From Paraburkholderia sartisoli (GTDB lineage Bacteria > Pseudomonadota > Gammaproteobacteria > Burkholderiales > Burkholderiaceae): DNA of 64,000 nt. The position numbers were made by a program, and so were the translations under genes. Within the stretch, counting starts at the first letter, position 1, and each line of letters begins with the position of its first letter. The DNA lies in NCBI RefSeq assembly GCF_900107685.1, contig NZ_FNRQ01000003.1:248001-312000 (forward strand), read 5' to 3'. The notes under the pieces are model-generated. The model did not search any database. It saw only the letters and a program-made list of their open reading frames with translations, and was not told the DNA's origin. Below, piece by piece: positions 9,357 to 17,707 of this stretch.

Positions 9357-10514
9357 TCAGCTTTGCGCGGCTTTCGGCAAATAGTTGTTGCCGACGATCT
9401 CGCCGAACGGTCCCGACAGCGGCCCGCTCACGCGCTCTTTCAGACGGCCCGGCAACAGCGGGAACACGAGCTCGGCGAAGCAATACGACTCCTCCAGGTG
9501 CGGATAGCCGGACAGGATGAACGTCTCGATGCCGAGGTCCGCGTATTCCTGCATGCGCGCGGCAACCTGCTGCGGATCGCCGACGAGCGCGGTGCCCGCG
9601 CCGCCGCGCACGAGGCCGACGCCGGCCCACAGGTTCGGATACACCTCGAGCGCCTGACGGTTGCCGAGCTTGCCGCCGTGCAACGCGGCCATGCGGCGCT
9701 GGCCTTCGGAATCCATCTTCGAAAACGACGCCTGCGCGCGCGCAACCGTTTCGTCGTCGAGCTTGCTGATGAGCGTGTCGGCGGCGGCCCACGCTTCGTC
9801 TTCGGTTTCGCGCACGATCACGTGCAGGCGGATGCCGAACCGGATCTCGCGGCCATGCGTCGCGGCCCGCGCGCGGATGTCGGCGATCTTCCGCGCGACG
9901 GCGTCGGGCGGTTCGCCCCACGTCAGATACGTGTCGATGTGCTCGCCCGCGAGCGCATGCGCAGCCGGCGACGAACCCCCGAACCACAACGGCGGATGCG
10001 GATCCTGCACGGGCGGATACAACGCCTTGCCGCCCTTCGACGTCAGATGCCGGCCGATGAAATCGATCGAATCGTTCGTGTGCGACGCGCTCAACTGCGC
10101 GCGCCAGATGCGCAGGAATTCGTCGGTGATGTCGTAACGCGTATCGTGATCGACGAAAAGCCCGTCGCCTTCGAGTTCCACCGCATCGCCGCCTGTCACG
10201 ACGTTGATCAGCAAACGCCCTTTCGACAGGCGATCGAACGTCGCCGTCATGCGCGCCGACAAACCGGGCGACACGATGCCCGGACGGATCGCGACGAGAA
10301 ACTTGAGCCGCTTCGTGACCGGAATCAGACTCGCGGCGACCACCCACGCGTCTTCGCACGAACGGCCGGTGGGCAGCAGCACGCCCTCGTAGCCGAGCGT
10401 ATCGGCGGCGACAGCGATCTGCTGGAAGTAGTCGTAACTGGCTGCGCGCGCACCTTCGGATGTACCGAGGTAACGGCTGTCGCCGTGAGTCGGGATGAAC
10501 CAGAACACATTCAT
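9357..10514 (-). CDS. ssuD: Alkanesulfonate monooxygenase SsuD
   Basis: FMNH2-dependent monooxygenase of 385 residues that cleaves C1 and longer alkanesulfonates to aldehyde and sulfite. The start [17 protein letters not shown] is diagnostic, with GGAG eight bases before ATG 10514. Family motifs are [31 protein letters not shown] and the [21 protein letters not shown] tail close to the Arg-rich active-site lid region. It is a bacterial-luciferase type TIM barrel that takes reduced flavin from SsuE. No ssuE gene is present beside it, so flavin must come from a reductase elsewhere. Confidence 0.95.
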   Translation of the reverse strand: MNVFWFIPTHGDSRYLGTSEGARAASYDYFQQIAVAADTLGYEGVLLPTGRSCEDAWVVAASLIPVTKRLKFLVAIRPGIVSPGLSARMTATFDRLSKGRLLINVVTGGDAVELEGDGLFVDHDTRYDITDEFLRIWRAQLSASHTNDSIDFIGRHLTSKGGKALYPPVQDPHPPLWFGGSSPAAHALAGEHIDTYLTWGEPPDAVARKIADIRARAATHGREIRFGIRLHVIVRETEDEAWAAADTLISKLDDETVARAQASFSKMDSEGQRRMAALHGGKLGNRQALEVYPNLWAGVGLVRGGAGTALVGDPQQVAARMQEYADLGIETFILSGYPHLEESYCFAELVFPLLPGRLKERVSGPLSGPFGEIVGNNYLPKAAQS

Positions 10515-10832
10515 GGGCTGCTCCTGCTTTTTATTCGAAACGGACGCGATCCCGCTGGACATCTACACGCGAGACACGCGACATCGCGTCTCGCCGCTCA
10601 TGACACACGGCGATGCAACGGCATCATCGAGGAACGCGCGACGCAAACCTGCGTGCGCCAGAAGGGTGACGGCTATCGCGTCTGCATGGAGAAACAGTCT
10701 ATGGACGGCCCCGAAGCTTTTGAACGATTTATTTGAGCTTAGGTTTTCCACTTTCGTGATTAGCCCGACGCTTTAACATACGGGCGCAGCGACGGTGAAA
10801 GCGAACGCGGAGGCGCACCCGCTCGCGCTCTA
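10515..10832. promoter_or_regulatory. Divergent upstream region of ssuD
   Basis: No gene is visible between ssuD and the rightward membrane protein gene. Near the ssuD end lies an inverted repeat, GCGAGAC at 10569-10575 and GTCTCGC at 10588-10594, about 55-80 bases upstream of the ssuD start. This could be a leader hairpin or regulator site. Sulfonate genes are usually under CysB or SsuR/Cbl control, but I cannot point to a consensus site. ssuE and ssuA, which would normally stand here, are absent. Confidence 0.45.
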
Positions 10833-10838
10833 TATAAT
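10833..10838 (+). promoter_or_regulatory. Putative -10 element
   Basis: TATAAT within ctatataatgac, 33 bases before ATG 10872 of the membrane protein gene. There is no recognisable -35 at the right distance. Confidence 0.4.
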
Positions 10839-10871
10839 GACGCACGTTTTCCGATAACCCGGCACGGCGCC

Positions 10872-11333
10872 ATGAAGCGCGTCGACGTGCCCCTGGCGGT
10901 ACATCGCATGCAAAAGATCATCCTGCCATTCGTGTCCGGCTTTCTGGCTTCCCTGTTTTTCCACGAATCGACGCTCGCGCTACTGCACGCGGCCGGGTTG
11001 ATCGACCCGAGCGGATTCTCGACCGACCCGTTCCTGCCACTCGGTTTGCCCACCTTCATCGCAAATGCGATCTGGAGTGCGTGCTGGGCGGTCCTGATGG
11101 CCTGGTTGCTGCGCGTCTCGCCTGAGCGGATCGCGCCGTGGGTTCAGGCGTTCGTGTTCGGCGGCATCGTGCTGACGGCCGCAGGCGTTTTCGTCGTTGA
11201 CCCGCTGCGCGGTATCTGGCCGAGCGGCAACATGCTGCCGCGGCTTGCGGTCGGCTTTGCAGCCAATGCGATGTGGGGTTGGGGTGCGCTCGTCTTCATG
11301 CGGGCATTCATGGCCTCGCACGAAGAGGAATAG
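10872..11333 (+). CDS. Four-helix inner-membrane protein of unknown function
   Basis: A 153-residue protein with four hydrophobic segments, about residues 15-40 (IILPFVSGFLASLFFHESTLALL), 58-82, 90-110 and 122-145. A histidine-glutamate pair (FFHES) lies at the end of helix 1. ATG 10872 is used, but an in-frame ATG at residue 13 (MQKIILPF) would also fit. I do not recognise a named family. It is convergent with the hydrolase gene downstream. Confidence 0.7.
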   Translation: MKRVDVPLAVHRMQKIILPFVSGFLASLFFHESTLALLHAAGLIDPSGFSTDPFLPLGLPTFIANAIWSACWAVLMAWLLRVSPERIAPWVQAFVFGGIVLTAAGVFVVDPLRGIWPSGNMLPRLAVGFAANAMWGWGALVFMRAFMASHEEE

Positions 11334-11343
11334 GCGTTTCACG

Positions 11344-11389
11344 CAACGGCGCGCGGCGATCGTTCAGATCGTCGCTGCGCGCGCCGTTG
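11344..11389. terminator. Hairpin between convergent genes, candidate bidirectional terminator
   Basis: A 12-bp perfect stem, CAACGGCGCGCG at 11344-11355 and CGCGCGCCGTTG at 11378-11389. The intervening sequence holds a second inner pairing (CGATC with GATCG). It separates the converging membrane protein and hydrolase genes. No U-tract is seen on either strand. Confidence 0.5.
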
Positions 11390-11460
11390 AAGCCGCTAAC
11401 CGGGGCATTGATCCTGGCTGTGGCGCCGGACCATCGCGGCCCGGTTACGCCCGACGCCGG

Positions 11461-12603
11461 CTAGTCCTGAAGCTCACGCAGCGGATGCGCGTCCGCCGGC
11501 CACGGGCTCTCGAACATCTTCTCGACCGCTTCGGCCGGCACGTCTTCAATCTGCGCGAACCGCCACGCCGGACGGTTGTCCTTGTCGATGATGCGTGCGC
11601 GGATCCCTTCGATCACGTCGCCCTGAGCGAAGCACGAGCGCGTCAGATCGAGATCGCGACGCAGACACTCCGCCATCGATCCCTCCGCGCGCGTCACCAC
11701 TTCGAGCGAAATCGCCATCGACAGCGGCGAACGCTCGCGCAGCACGGCCGCGGTCTGCTCGGCCCATTCGGCTGCCTCGCATTCCGCTTCCGCGCCCGTT
11801 TCCGTCTCCAGCGACTTCAGGATCTGGCCGACGTCGGGCTTCGAAAAATGCCGGTCGATCAGCACACGCACCTGCGCGAGCGGCGACGCGTCCGGCCGCG
11901 GCATGATCTCGCAGCGCGCCGCCTCACGCGCGACGCACGCCACCACGTCGGCGCCGGACGCGAACGATTCGCGCTTCAGCGTATCGATCAGCGCGGGCAG
12001 CGCGGCATCGTCGATATAGATATCGGCGAGACCGGCGTAGAGCGCATCGGCCGCGCCGATCGTCTCGCCCGTGATCGCCAGATAGCGTCCAAGCGCGCCC
12101 GGCGCGCGCGCGAGAAACCAGCCCGCGCCGACATCCGGAAAGAGTCCGATGCGCGTTTCCGGCATCGCCATGCGCGTCGAACCGGTCACGACGCGCAGAC
12201 CGTGCGTGCGATGGGCGCCCTGCGAAATGCCCATGCCGCCGCCCATCACGACACCGTTCATCAACGCGACATACGGCTTCGGATACGTGAAGATCGCGTG
12301 ATTGAGCGCGTATTCCTCGATGAAAAACGTGTCCAGCGCGTCGCGTTCGCCGCGTTGCGCGGACTCGTACAGAAAGCGGATATCGCCGCCCGCGCAGAAC
12401 GCCCGCGCATGCTGGCTGCGGATGACGACCGCGTGGACGCCGGAATCTTCACGCCAGCCCTCGAGCGCGGCGTGCATCGCGCGGATCATGCCGGTGGAAA
12501 GCGCATTCAGCGCTTTCGGGCGCTCGAGTTCAATGAAGCCAATATGATTCGCGACATAGGTGACGATCTCGTCGCTCGTCGCGAGCGTTGCGGTGATGGA
12601 CAT
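11461..12603 (-). CDS. Enoyl-CoA hydratase family, 3-hydroxyisobutyryl-CoA hydrolase-like
   Basis: A 380-residue crotonase-superfamily protein of the ECH_2 (HIBCH) subgroup, longer than a plain enoyl-CoA hydratase because of a C-terminal helical domain. Oxyanion-hole segments are FCAGGDIRFLYESA and NGVVMGGGMGIS, and the HIBCH-type ALPETRIGLFPDVGA equivalent reads AMPETRIGLFPDVGAGWFL. The C-terminal part contains SPLSMAISLEVV and EGIRARIIDKDNRPAW, both characteristic of this subgroup. In valine breakdown the enzyme hydrolyses 3-hydroxyisobutyryl-CoA. No other valine pathway genes are adjacent, so the exact CoA ester is uncertain. Confidence 0.88.
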   Translation of the reverse strand: MSITATLATSDEIVTYVANHIGFIELERPKALNALSTGMIRAMHAALEGWREDSGVHAVVIRSQHARAFCAGGDIRFLYESAQRGERDALDTFFIEEYALNHAIFTYPKPYVALMNGVVMGGGMGISQGAHRTHGLRVVTGSTRMAMPETRIGLFPDVGAGWFLARAPGALGRYLAITGETIGAADALYAGLADIYIDDAALPALIDTLKRESFASGADVVACVAREAARCEIMPRPDASPLAQVRVLIDRHFSKPDVGQILKSLETETGAEAECEAAEWAEQTAAVLRERSPLSMAISLEVVTRAEGSMAECLRRDLDLTRSCFAQGDVIEGIRARIIDKDNRPAWRFAQIEDVPAEAVEKMFESPWPADAHPLRELQD

Positions 12604-12642
12604 GGGCTGCGCTGGATTGAATGAATCGGGAACTGAACGGTA

Positions 12643-13404
12643 TCACGCGACCGGCGATTCCGGTTTCGCGGCCGCGCGGCGCGTGCGTCTGGCGCGTGGC
12701 TTCGGTTCCACTGGCGCTGGCGTTGGCGTTTGCATTTGCAACGGCGGCTGCGGGTCGGCCGCTGTCTCTGCTGCATAGGCGCCCGTACCCTGCTGCACGG
12801 AGCCGAACCACGCGTCGAACGCGACGTCGATCAGCGTGTCGACCGGCGTGCGCGGAAAGACCGGACACGTGAGCTTCAGCGCGACGACACCGTGCATCGT
12901 CGCCCACAACGCCTCGGCCCACACCTCGCCCTGCGTGGATGCCGGCAACCGCCCCGCCGCCCTGAGTTCGTCGATCGAATCGACCATCAGACGAAACGAT
13001 GCGTCGTCCGGTTCGTCCGATGCCTCGGCGGCTTCGGTCAGCGCCGCGCCGGTATAGCTGGGATCTTCCATGAAGATCAGCCGGTATGTCTGCGGATGCG
13101 CGATGCCGAACGCGACATACGCGTGCCCGAGCGCCCGTAGCCGTTGTGCCGGATCGGCGATAGCCGCGAGCGGCTCGAAGCTTGCCAGCAACTGCGCGTA
13201 GCCCTCCGCGCACAACGCCCGCGCGATCTCGTCGCGGCTCGCGAAATGCAGATACAGCGTGGCCGGTGAATATTCGATGGCGTCGGCAATCTTGCGCATC
13301 GACAGCGCAGCAAAGCCCTCACGCATCACGATGCGCCGCGACGCATCGAGGATGCGTTCGCGCAGCGCCACTTTCTGGCGGTTCTTTCGTTCGGTGATTC
13401 CCAT
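12643..13404 (-). CDS. TetR family transcriptional regulator
   Basis: A 253-residue repressor. The N-terminal helix-turn-helix reads RILDASRRIVMREGFAALSMRKIADAIEYSPATLYLHFASRDEI at about residues 18-62. The following ligand domain has the TetR C-terminal WHG-type pattern (LWATMHGVVALKL). After about residue 205 there is a long Pro/Gln and then Arg/Lys-rich tail (PKPRARRTRRAAAKPES) that is unusual and may be a disordered nucleic-acid-binding extension. ATG 13404 is used; ATG 13413 is an alternative. It is divergent from an epimerase-like gene, and a palindromic operator lies between them. Confidence 0.9.
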   Translation of the reverse strand: MGITERKNRQKVALRERILDASRRIVMREGFAALSMRKIADAIEYSPATLYLHFASRDEIARALCAEGYAQLLASFEPLAAIADPAQRLRALGHAYVAFGIAHPQTYRLIFMEDPSYTGAALTEAAEASDEPDDASFRLMVDSIDELRAAGRLPASTQGEVWAEALWATMHGVVALKLTCPVFPRTPVDTLIDVAFDAWFGSVQQGTGAYAAETAADPQPPLQMQTPTPAPVEPKPRARRTRRAAAKPESPVA

Positions 13405-13420
13405 GCAGTGCATTTTCGGG

Positions 13421-13448
13421 TTGACAAACTGAAAAGTCAAATTAAACT
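13421..13448 (+). promoter_or_regulatory. Promoter of the epimerase-like gene
   Basis: TTGACA at 13421-13426 matches the -35 consensus, and TAAACT at 13443-13448 is a possible -10 at 16 bases. The -10 falls inside the palindromic operator, so bound repressor would block it. Confidence 0.5.
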
Positions 13449-13483
13449 GAACACCGTTTACTGAACATCGTTCAATTTAATTT
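13439..13483. promoter_or_regulatory. Large palindromic operator for the TetR regulator
   Basis: A 45-bp imperfect palindrome: the left arm AAATTAAACTGAAC is mirrored by GTTCAATTTAATTT on the right. Nested inside are two repeats, TGAACACCGTTTA and TGAACATCGTTCA, the second a perfect TGAAC-N3-GTTCA palindrome. It lies between the divergent TetR and epimerase-like genes and is strikingly AT-rich. This is the expected place for autoregulation by TetR and control of the neighbouring gene. Confidence 0.75.
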
Positions 13484-13544
13484 AGACGTTAACCCGCGTG
13501 GCGTCAGGACCCTTCCTGATGCCGTGCCTGAAACGGGAGTCGAC

Positions 13545-14513
13545 ATGGAAACGGCAGGAAAAGTGGGTCTGATCGGCGCCGCTGGCGCGGCCGGGCAAAG
13601 CATCGCGGCGGCGTTGCGTACGGCGGGCCGTCCGTACCGCGTGATCGGCCGCGGGCAAAGCGCGTTGCAGCGCGTATTCGGCAACGATCCGAACGCGGAA
13701 ATCGTCACGTGGGATCCGGCGGATCCGGCATCGGTCAAGTCGGCTTTGGCGGGCCTGGATACCGCCGTGTATCTGGTCGGCGTGCCCTACAACCAGTTCG
13801 CGACGCACCCGCCGCTGACGCAGAAAACGCTCGACGGGCTGATTGCAGCCGGCGTGCGGCGACTGATCCTGATCGGCACCGTTTACCCGTATGGGTATGC
13901 ACAGACGCTGCCGGTAACGGAGGCGCATCCGCGCAACCCGCATACGTTCAAGGGCAAGATGCGTCTCGCGCAGGAAAATCTCGTGCTCGACGCGCACGGA
14001 CACCACGGGCTCGAGACGCTTGTTTTGCGTCTGCCGGACTTCTATGGTCCGGGCATCGAGCGCAGTTTCCTGCACGGTGTATTCGAGGGCGCCGCGCGCG
14101 GCACGCGTGCGCAGATGATCGGCCCGATCGACGTGCCACACGAGTTCGTTTTCATGCCGGACGTCGGCCCTGTCATCGAAACCCTGACCCGCACGCCGCA
14201 GGCGTATGGCCGCGTGCTGCATCTGGCCGGCGCGGGTACGATCACGCAGCGCGAAGTCGCGGAAAAGGCGTACGCGCTCGCGAGCCGTGCGCCCAGGCTG
14301 ATCGTGGCGGGCAAGCCCACGCTACGCGTGATGGGGCTGTTCAATCCGATAATGCGGGAACTGGTGGAGATGCATTACCTCGTCACCGATCCGGTCGTGC
14401 TTGACGACACGGCATTGCGCACGCTCATCGGACCGGTCAGCAAAACATCATACGAAGAAGGCATCGCACGATCCGTCGAAGCCGCGCGTCGCGACGCCGC
14501 CCGCGCGGCCTGA
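13545..14513 (+). CDS. NAD(P)-dependent epimerase/dehydratase family protein (extended SDR)
   Basis: A 322-residue extended short-chain dehydrogenase-like protein. The N-terminal Rossmann motif is VGLIGAAGAAGQSIAAAL (GxxGxxG), and the acidic DPADPASVKSAL region binds the nucleotide. The YxxxK catalytic pair is not clear: the expected position reads YPYGYAQTLP followed by TFKGKMRLAQENLV, so activity may be atypical. The start is ATG 13545 with GGGAG just upstream, rather than an upstream GTG at 13524. Divergence from TetR and the shared operator suggest that it is the main regulated target. Substrate unknown. Confidence 0.82.
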   Translation: METAGKVGLIGAAGAAGQSIAAALRTAGRPYRVIGRGQSALQRVFGNDPNAEIVTWDPADPASVKSALAGLDTAVYLVGVPYNQFATHPPLTQKTLDGLIAAGVRRLILIGTVYPYGYAQTLPVTEAHPRNPHTFKGKMRLAQENLVLDAHGHHGLETLVLRLPDFYGPGIERSFLHGVFEGAARGTRAQMIGPIDVPHEFVFMPDVGPVIETLTRTPQAYGRVLHLAGAGTITQREVAEKAYALASRAPRLIVAGKPTLRVMGLFNPIMRELVEMHYLVTDPVVLDDTALRTLIGPVSKTSYEEGIARSVEAARRDAARAA

Positions 14514-14543
14514 CATGCACCGGCAGCGCGGTTGACGGAATCC

Positions 14544-14831
14544 TTACGCGTCGGAGACGTTGCCCGGTGGAAAGTGGCCGCTCTTCAGCAGAACCGGCGT
14601 GCCGTTGCTGATACGCAGATGCTCGCGCGCCACGGCTTCGATATGCGCGCGGCCCGCGTCGAACGCGCGGCGCCAGCCTTCACTGTCGCGGGATTGCGCA
14701 CCGAAATGGTCTTCGAGCGCCTCGACGGAGATCGCGCACGGCACCGGTTCGCCGTCCACGAGCGCGGGAAACACGAGGGTCAGGTTGAAGTCGCGATAAG
14801 CGGGCGCTTCCGCGAGAAAACGAATTTCCAT
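14544..14831 (-). CDS. DUF1488 family protein
   Basis: A 95-residue protein starting MEIRFLAEAPAYRDFNLTL, with GAGG six bases before ATG 14831. The beta-strand pattern with LVFPALVDGEPVPCAISVEALEDHFGA is typical of DUF1488, a family of small proteins of unknown function common in Burkholderia. It is leftward, together with the next small gene. Confidence 0.75.
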   Translation of the reverse strand: MEIRFLAEAPAYRDFNLTLVFPALVDGEPVPCAISVEALEDHFGAQSRDSEGWRRAFDAGRAHIEAVAREHLRISNGTPVLLKSGHFPPGNVSDA

Positions 14832-14997
14832 GGTCGCCTCATCAGGAAAATCCGGCATGAACCGCATCGCAACCCGGCTGTTTCAAAGGCAGGCGCAGGC
14901 AGGCGCGCGCAGCACATCATGCTACTCGCAGGGACACATGACGGTCCAGCCGGCAGCCTTCCGCACGCGGCCCTTCATTGCCCTGCACGGCCGCCGC

Positions 14998-15282
14998 TCA
15001 GGGTGTATCGACGAGACGGTTGACGTACTCGCGCGCGGCTTTCTCGACATGTTCGAGCGCATCGGTCTCGGTGGCAAACCGGTGCTCCGCGCCCAGTTCC
15101 ACGAGCGTTTCGATCCGGTGCGGATCGTCCGGCCCGCGCTGCGAAAGGCTGACTGAGCCAACGTACAGTCCTTCGGGCCGGTGATCCGGATGTTCCGCCT
15201 GGGTCGCCTCGTGGGCGGCGACGAGCCGCGCGGCGGCGCTGATGTAGTACCCGCGATAGGGGCCGCTCACCCGTTCTGCCAT
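14998..15282 (-). CDS. Small conserved-looking hypothetical protein
   Basis: A 94-residue protein with a near-perfect AGGAGG eight bases before ATG 15282 (MAERVSGPYRGYYISAAARL). It reads as an alpha/beta domain with TDALEHVEKAAREYVNRLVDTP at the end. I do not recognise the family. The frame continues upstream to 15375, but without a usable start signal. Confidence 0.65.
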   Translation of the reverse strand: MAERVSGPYRGYYISAAARLVAAHEATQAEHPDHRPEGLYVGSVSLSQRGPDDPHRIETLVELGAEHRFATETDALEHVEKAAREYVNRLVDTP

Positions 15283-15572
15283 GTCGTCCTCCTGCTGCCT
15301 GTTCTGGTAAGTTGCACGCTGTCGGTCTCGTCGATATCGCTTTGGCCAGCACGATGACCGGCACGTATTGCGCAAAAACCGGACTGCTGCAATGCGGCGC
15401 GACGTGCAGTCGTCGCGGTCGTATCAGGTATCTGTCATTTCCCGCCGCGATAAGTTCTGTGCCAGCACGGCGATTGCCACGCACTTGTGGCCGCCGGCAC
15501 GGTCGAACTGATGAACGGGCATCGAAAGATGCGCAGCCCAACCAGCGCGAATCCGGAGAGAGCAACGTCGAT

Positions 15573-15770
15573 ATGGGAAAATATTTCATGCAGGACACGG
15601 AAGTCCCCGAGCCCGATGCCGCCAGTACGTGGTTTACGTATGCCGGACGTCACGGCATCGACATGCCCAAAGCCATCAGCATCTGGGAAGACGCGGCAAC
15701 CGAAAGCGGCGCTGAAAGTCGTCGCATCGTCGGCGGTGCGGGTATCCGCATCGATCCAGCGCTCACCTGA
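15573..15770 (+). CDS. Small hypothetical protein
   Basis: A 65-residue protein (MGKYFMQDTEVPEPDAAST) with GGAGAG about 13 bases before ATG 15573. An internal ATG at residue 6 is an alternative start. It contains AISIWEDAATESGAESRRIVGGAG, which looks helical. Not recognised. Coding is suggested by the ribosome binding site and by codon use resembling its neighbours. Confidence 0.45.
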   Translation: MGKYFMQDTEVPEPDAASTWFTYAGRHGIDMPKAISIWEDAATESGAESRRIVGGAGIRIDPALT

Positions 15771-15851
15771 CGCACGTCGCCGGCCCACGCGCAACCCGCG
15801 TGCGCAACCCGCGTCCATCACCGCACGCATTTTCAGTCACAAGGACACACG

Positions 15852-16205
15852 ATGAAGCTATTCGAGCGGCGCTTGCGCCAGTCTGCCCTCCCTGCCGCGG
15901 CGCGCGTCGTCGCGCTGCCCTGCGCCGCCCTGCTGGTCGCGGGTCTCGCCGGGTGTGCGTCGTCGAACACCACGTCGCTCATCAACCTGCCGAACGGCCA
16001 GACCGGTTTCGCCGTGAACTGCAGCGGCGCCGATGCCGGATCGAGCTGGGCGTCGTGCTATGTGCAGGCCGGCAAGGCCTGCGGCGCAACCGGTTACGAC
16101 ATCATCTCGAAGGACAACGACGAAGGCGGCGCCGCGGGCGGCGGCATCACGAACGTCGTTTCGGCGAACGTGAAGAACCGCTCGATGGTGATTCGCTGCA
16201 AGTAA
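15852..16205 (+). CDS. Small lipoprotein
   Basis: A 117-residue lipoprotein: a basic N-terminus, a hydrophobic core VVALPCAALLVAGLAGC with lipobox LAGC placing the acylated Cys at about residue 35, and Ser-Ser at +2 and +3, consistent with outer-membrane sorting. The mature part has Cys in AVNCSG, ASCYVQ, KACGAT and VIRCK, so disulfides are likely. AAGGA precedes ATG 15852. The function is unknown. Confidence 0.75.
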   Translation: MKLFERRLRQSALPAAARVVALPCAALLVAGLAGCASSNTTSLINLPNGQTGFAVNCSGADAGSSWASCYVQAGKACGATGYDIISKDNDEGGAAGGGITNVVSANVKNRSMVIRCK

Positions 16206-16242
16206 CGTCGCGGCTGCGCCCGCACGCGGTCGCGACGCGCGG

Positions 16243-16581
16243 TCAATGCGCCTGCATCTTCGAGAACAGGTTGAGCACGACGACGCCCGCGACAATCAAC
16301 CCGAGTCCGCAGATCGCGGCAAGATCCGGCACCTGGCGATAGAGCACCATCGCCACCAGCGTGATCAGCACGATGCCGGCGCCCGACCAGATCGCGTAGA
16401 CAATGCCCACGGGTATCGACCGGAGCGTCATCGAAAGACAGTAGAACGCAACGGCATAACCCGCGACGACAACGATCGAAGGCACGAGCCGCGAGAAGCC
16501 ATCGGCGGCACGCAGCGCGGAAGTCGCGATCACTTCCGCGACGATTGCGATGGCGAGCCACAGGTAGGGAGGCAGACGCAT
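16243..16581 (-). CDS. Small multidrug resistance protein, EmrE-like
   Basis: A 112-residue SMR transporter with four helices. The family's essential membrane glutamate sits in helix 1 (AIVAEVIATSALRAADGF, Glu14). The helix 3 GIVYAIWSGAGIVLIT motif and helix 4 GLGLIVAGVVVLNLFS also fit. It exports cationic compounds in exchange for protons as an antiparallel dimer. ATG 16581 is chosen because the extended frame adds only an Arg-rich head overlapping the UPF0303 gene. It lies 5 bases after that gene, so the two are probably co-transcribed. Confidence 0.92.
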   Translation of the reverse strand: MRLPPYLWLAIAIVAEVIATSALRAADGFSRLVPSIVVVAGYAVAFYCLSMTLRSIPVGIVYAIWSGAGIVLITLVAMVLYRQVPDLAAICGLGLIVAGVVVLNLFSKMQAH

Positions 16582-16586
16582 CGGCG

Positions 16587-17084
16587 TCAGACCTTCGCGA
16601 GCGCGAGCTTGCCGTAGTCGAGTTCGAGCTGCGCGCACAGCGCTTCGACCACGAGCTCATGATCGGCGCGCTGCGGCAAACCCGACACGGTCACCGACCC
16701 GATCACACCCGCGCCCGCGACGGTCAGCGGAAACGCGCCGCCATGCGACGCATATTCGCTCGCAGGCAGACCGTGTTTGTCGACGAGCGTCGCGCCCGCC
16801 TGCTGCATGCGCAGGCCGATGGCGTACGAACTGCGGCGGAAATGCGCGACCACGTTGCCCTTCCTGCGCGCCCAGTCGACGTTGTCGGGCGTGGCGCCAT
16901 CGAGCGCGCTGAAAAAGAGCGGCTGGCCGAACGTGCGCACGTCGATCGCAAGCGCAAGACCGCGCGCCTTCGCGACTTCGCGCAGCCACACACCGAGCTG
17001 CCACGCACGGTCGGTATCGAAGCGGGGATACACCAGCGCTTTTTCCTGGGCGAGAATCGACTGCAGATCGTGTGCGATATCCAT
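16587..17084 (-). CDS. UPF0303 / heme-degrading-domain family protein
   Basis: A 165-residue protein of the UPF0303 group in the DUF336/HbpS-like fold. Recognisable parts are [37 protein letters not shown] and [35 protein letters not shown]. The last segment is the common glycine-rich signature of the fold. Its biochemical role in bacteria is not known to me. ATG 17084 is used; the longer frame to 17126 has no support. Confidence 0.85.
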   Translation of the reverse strand: MDIAHDLQSILAQEKALVYPRFDTDRAWQLGVWLREVAKARGLALAIDVRTFGQPLFFSALDGATPDNVDWARRKGNVVAHFRRSSYAIGLRMQQAGATLVDKHGLPASEYASHGGAFPLTVAGAGVIGSVTVSGLPQRADHELVVEALCAQLELDYGKLALAKV

Positions 17085-17250
17085 GAGAGCAAGAGAAACG
17101 GAAGATGAGAGAGTGAGCCGCACCACGGCGGCTCAGGAAGGGCTCAATTCTAGCGCAGCGCGCGGCTTGATCGTCCCTGCGATTGCCGCAGCTTCACGTC
17201 TGTGCGAAGCGCCCGTCACGCTGGCATTGAAACGGATTCGTAAATACCCG

Positions 17251-17279
17251 TTGCGCCAGCTTTCAATCTGTCCTATAAT
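17251..17279 (+). promoter_or_regulatory. Promoter of tRNA-fMet
   Basis: TTGCGC at 17251-17256 and TATAAT at 17274-17279, separated by exactly 17 bases, 15 bases before the tRNA. It is a strong sigma-70 type promoter. Confidence 0.85.
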
Positions 17280-17294
17280 CTTTTCTTCGACGGA

Positions 17295-17371
17295 CGCGGG
17301 GTGGAGCAGTCTGGCAGCTCGTCGGGCTCATAACCCGAAGGTCACAGGTTCAAATCCTGTCCCCGCAACCA
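17295..17371 (+). tRNA. Initiator tRNA-fMet (CAT)
   Basis: 77 bases with CGCGGGG at the 5' end facing CCCCGCA, giving the unpaired C1-A72 that marks initiator tRNA. The anticodon loop CTCATAA (CAT at 17329-17331) sits on the three G-C pairs (GGG/CCC) typical of initiators. The 3' end is A-CCA, encoded. Confidence 0.97.
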
Positions 17372-17707
17372 ACCATTCAAATAGCACTGAATGGATTGAC
17401 ACCAGGTCCCTCGAAAGTATTCAAAGCCCATCCCCGTGATGGGCTTTTTGCTTTGTACCCGCCATTTTCTGGCTGGTCACACTGACCGCACACTCATCGC
17501 GCGACCCTCTTCAGCGCGGCTCCCTGATCTCATCTTCTCCTTCAACTCCCTGATTCCTCGAATATTGCGCGGCGTGGGTTAGCGAACACACGTCAAATCG
17601 TCGTCCCTGTATGTTCTGCGAAAAGTTTTGCAAAAACACAGGGTTGCGCAGCGTCGATTCGTGTCGATGCGGCACGCCGATTTTCCGACCGCCCGCGACA
17701 GGCCACA
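17372..17707. other. Gene-free stretch after tRNA-fMet
   Basis: It contains the tRNA terminator at 17423-17449. Otherwise there is no supported gene, and the composition is lower in GC than average. Short leftward frames here have no ribosome binding site or recognisable product. No integrase or att-like duplication of the tRNA end was seen. Confidence 0.6.
17423..17449 (+). terminator. Rho-independent terminator of tRNA-fMet
   Basis: AAAGCCCATC at 17423-17432 pairs with GATGGGCTTT at 17438-17447 around a 5-base loop, and the T-run continues to 17449. Confidence 0.88.

Noticed and set aside
17295..17371. tRNA-fMet as an integration site
   Set aside because: A terminator follows closely, and no duplicated tRNA end or integrase gene was seen.
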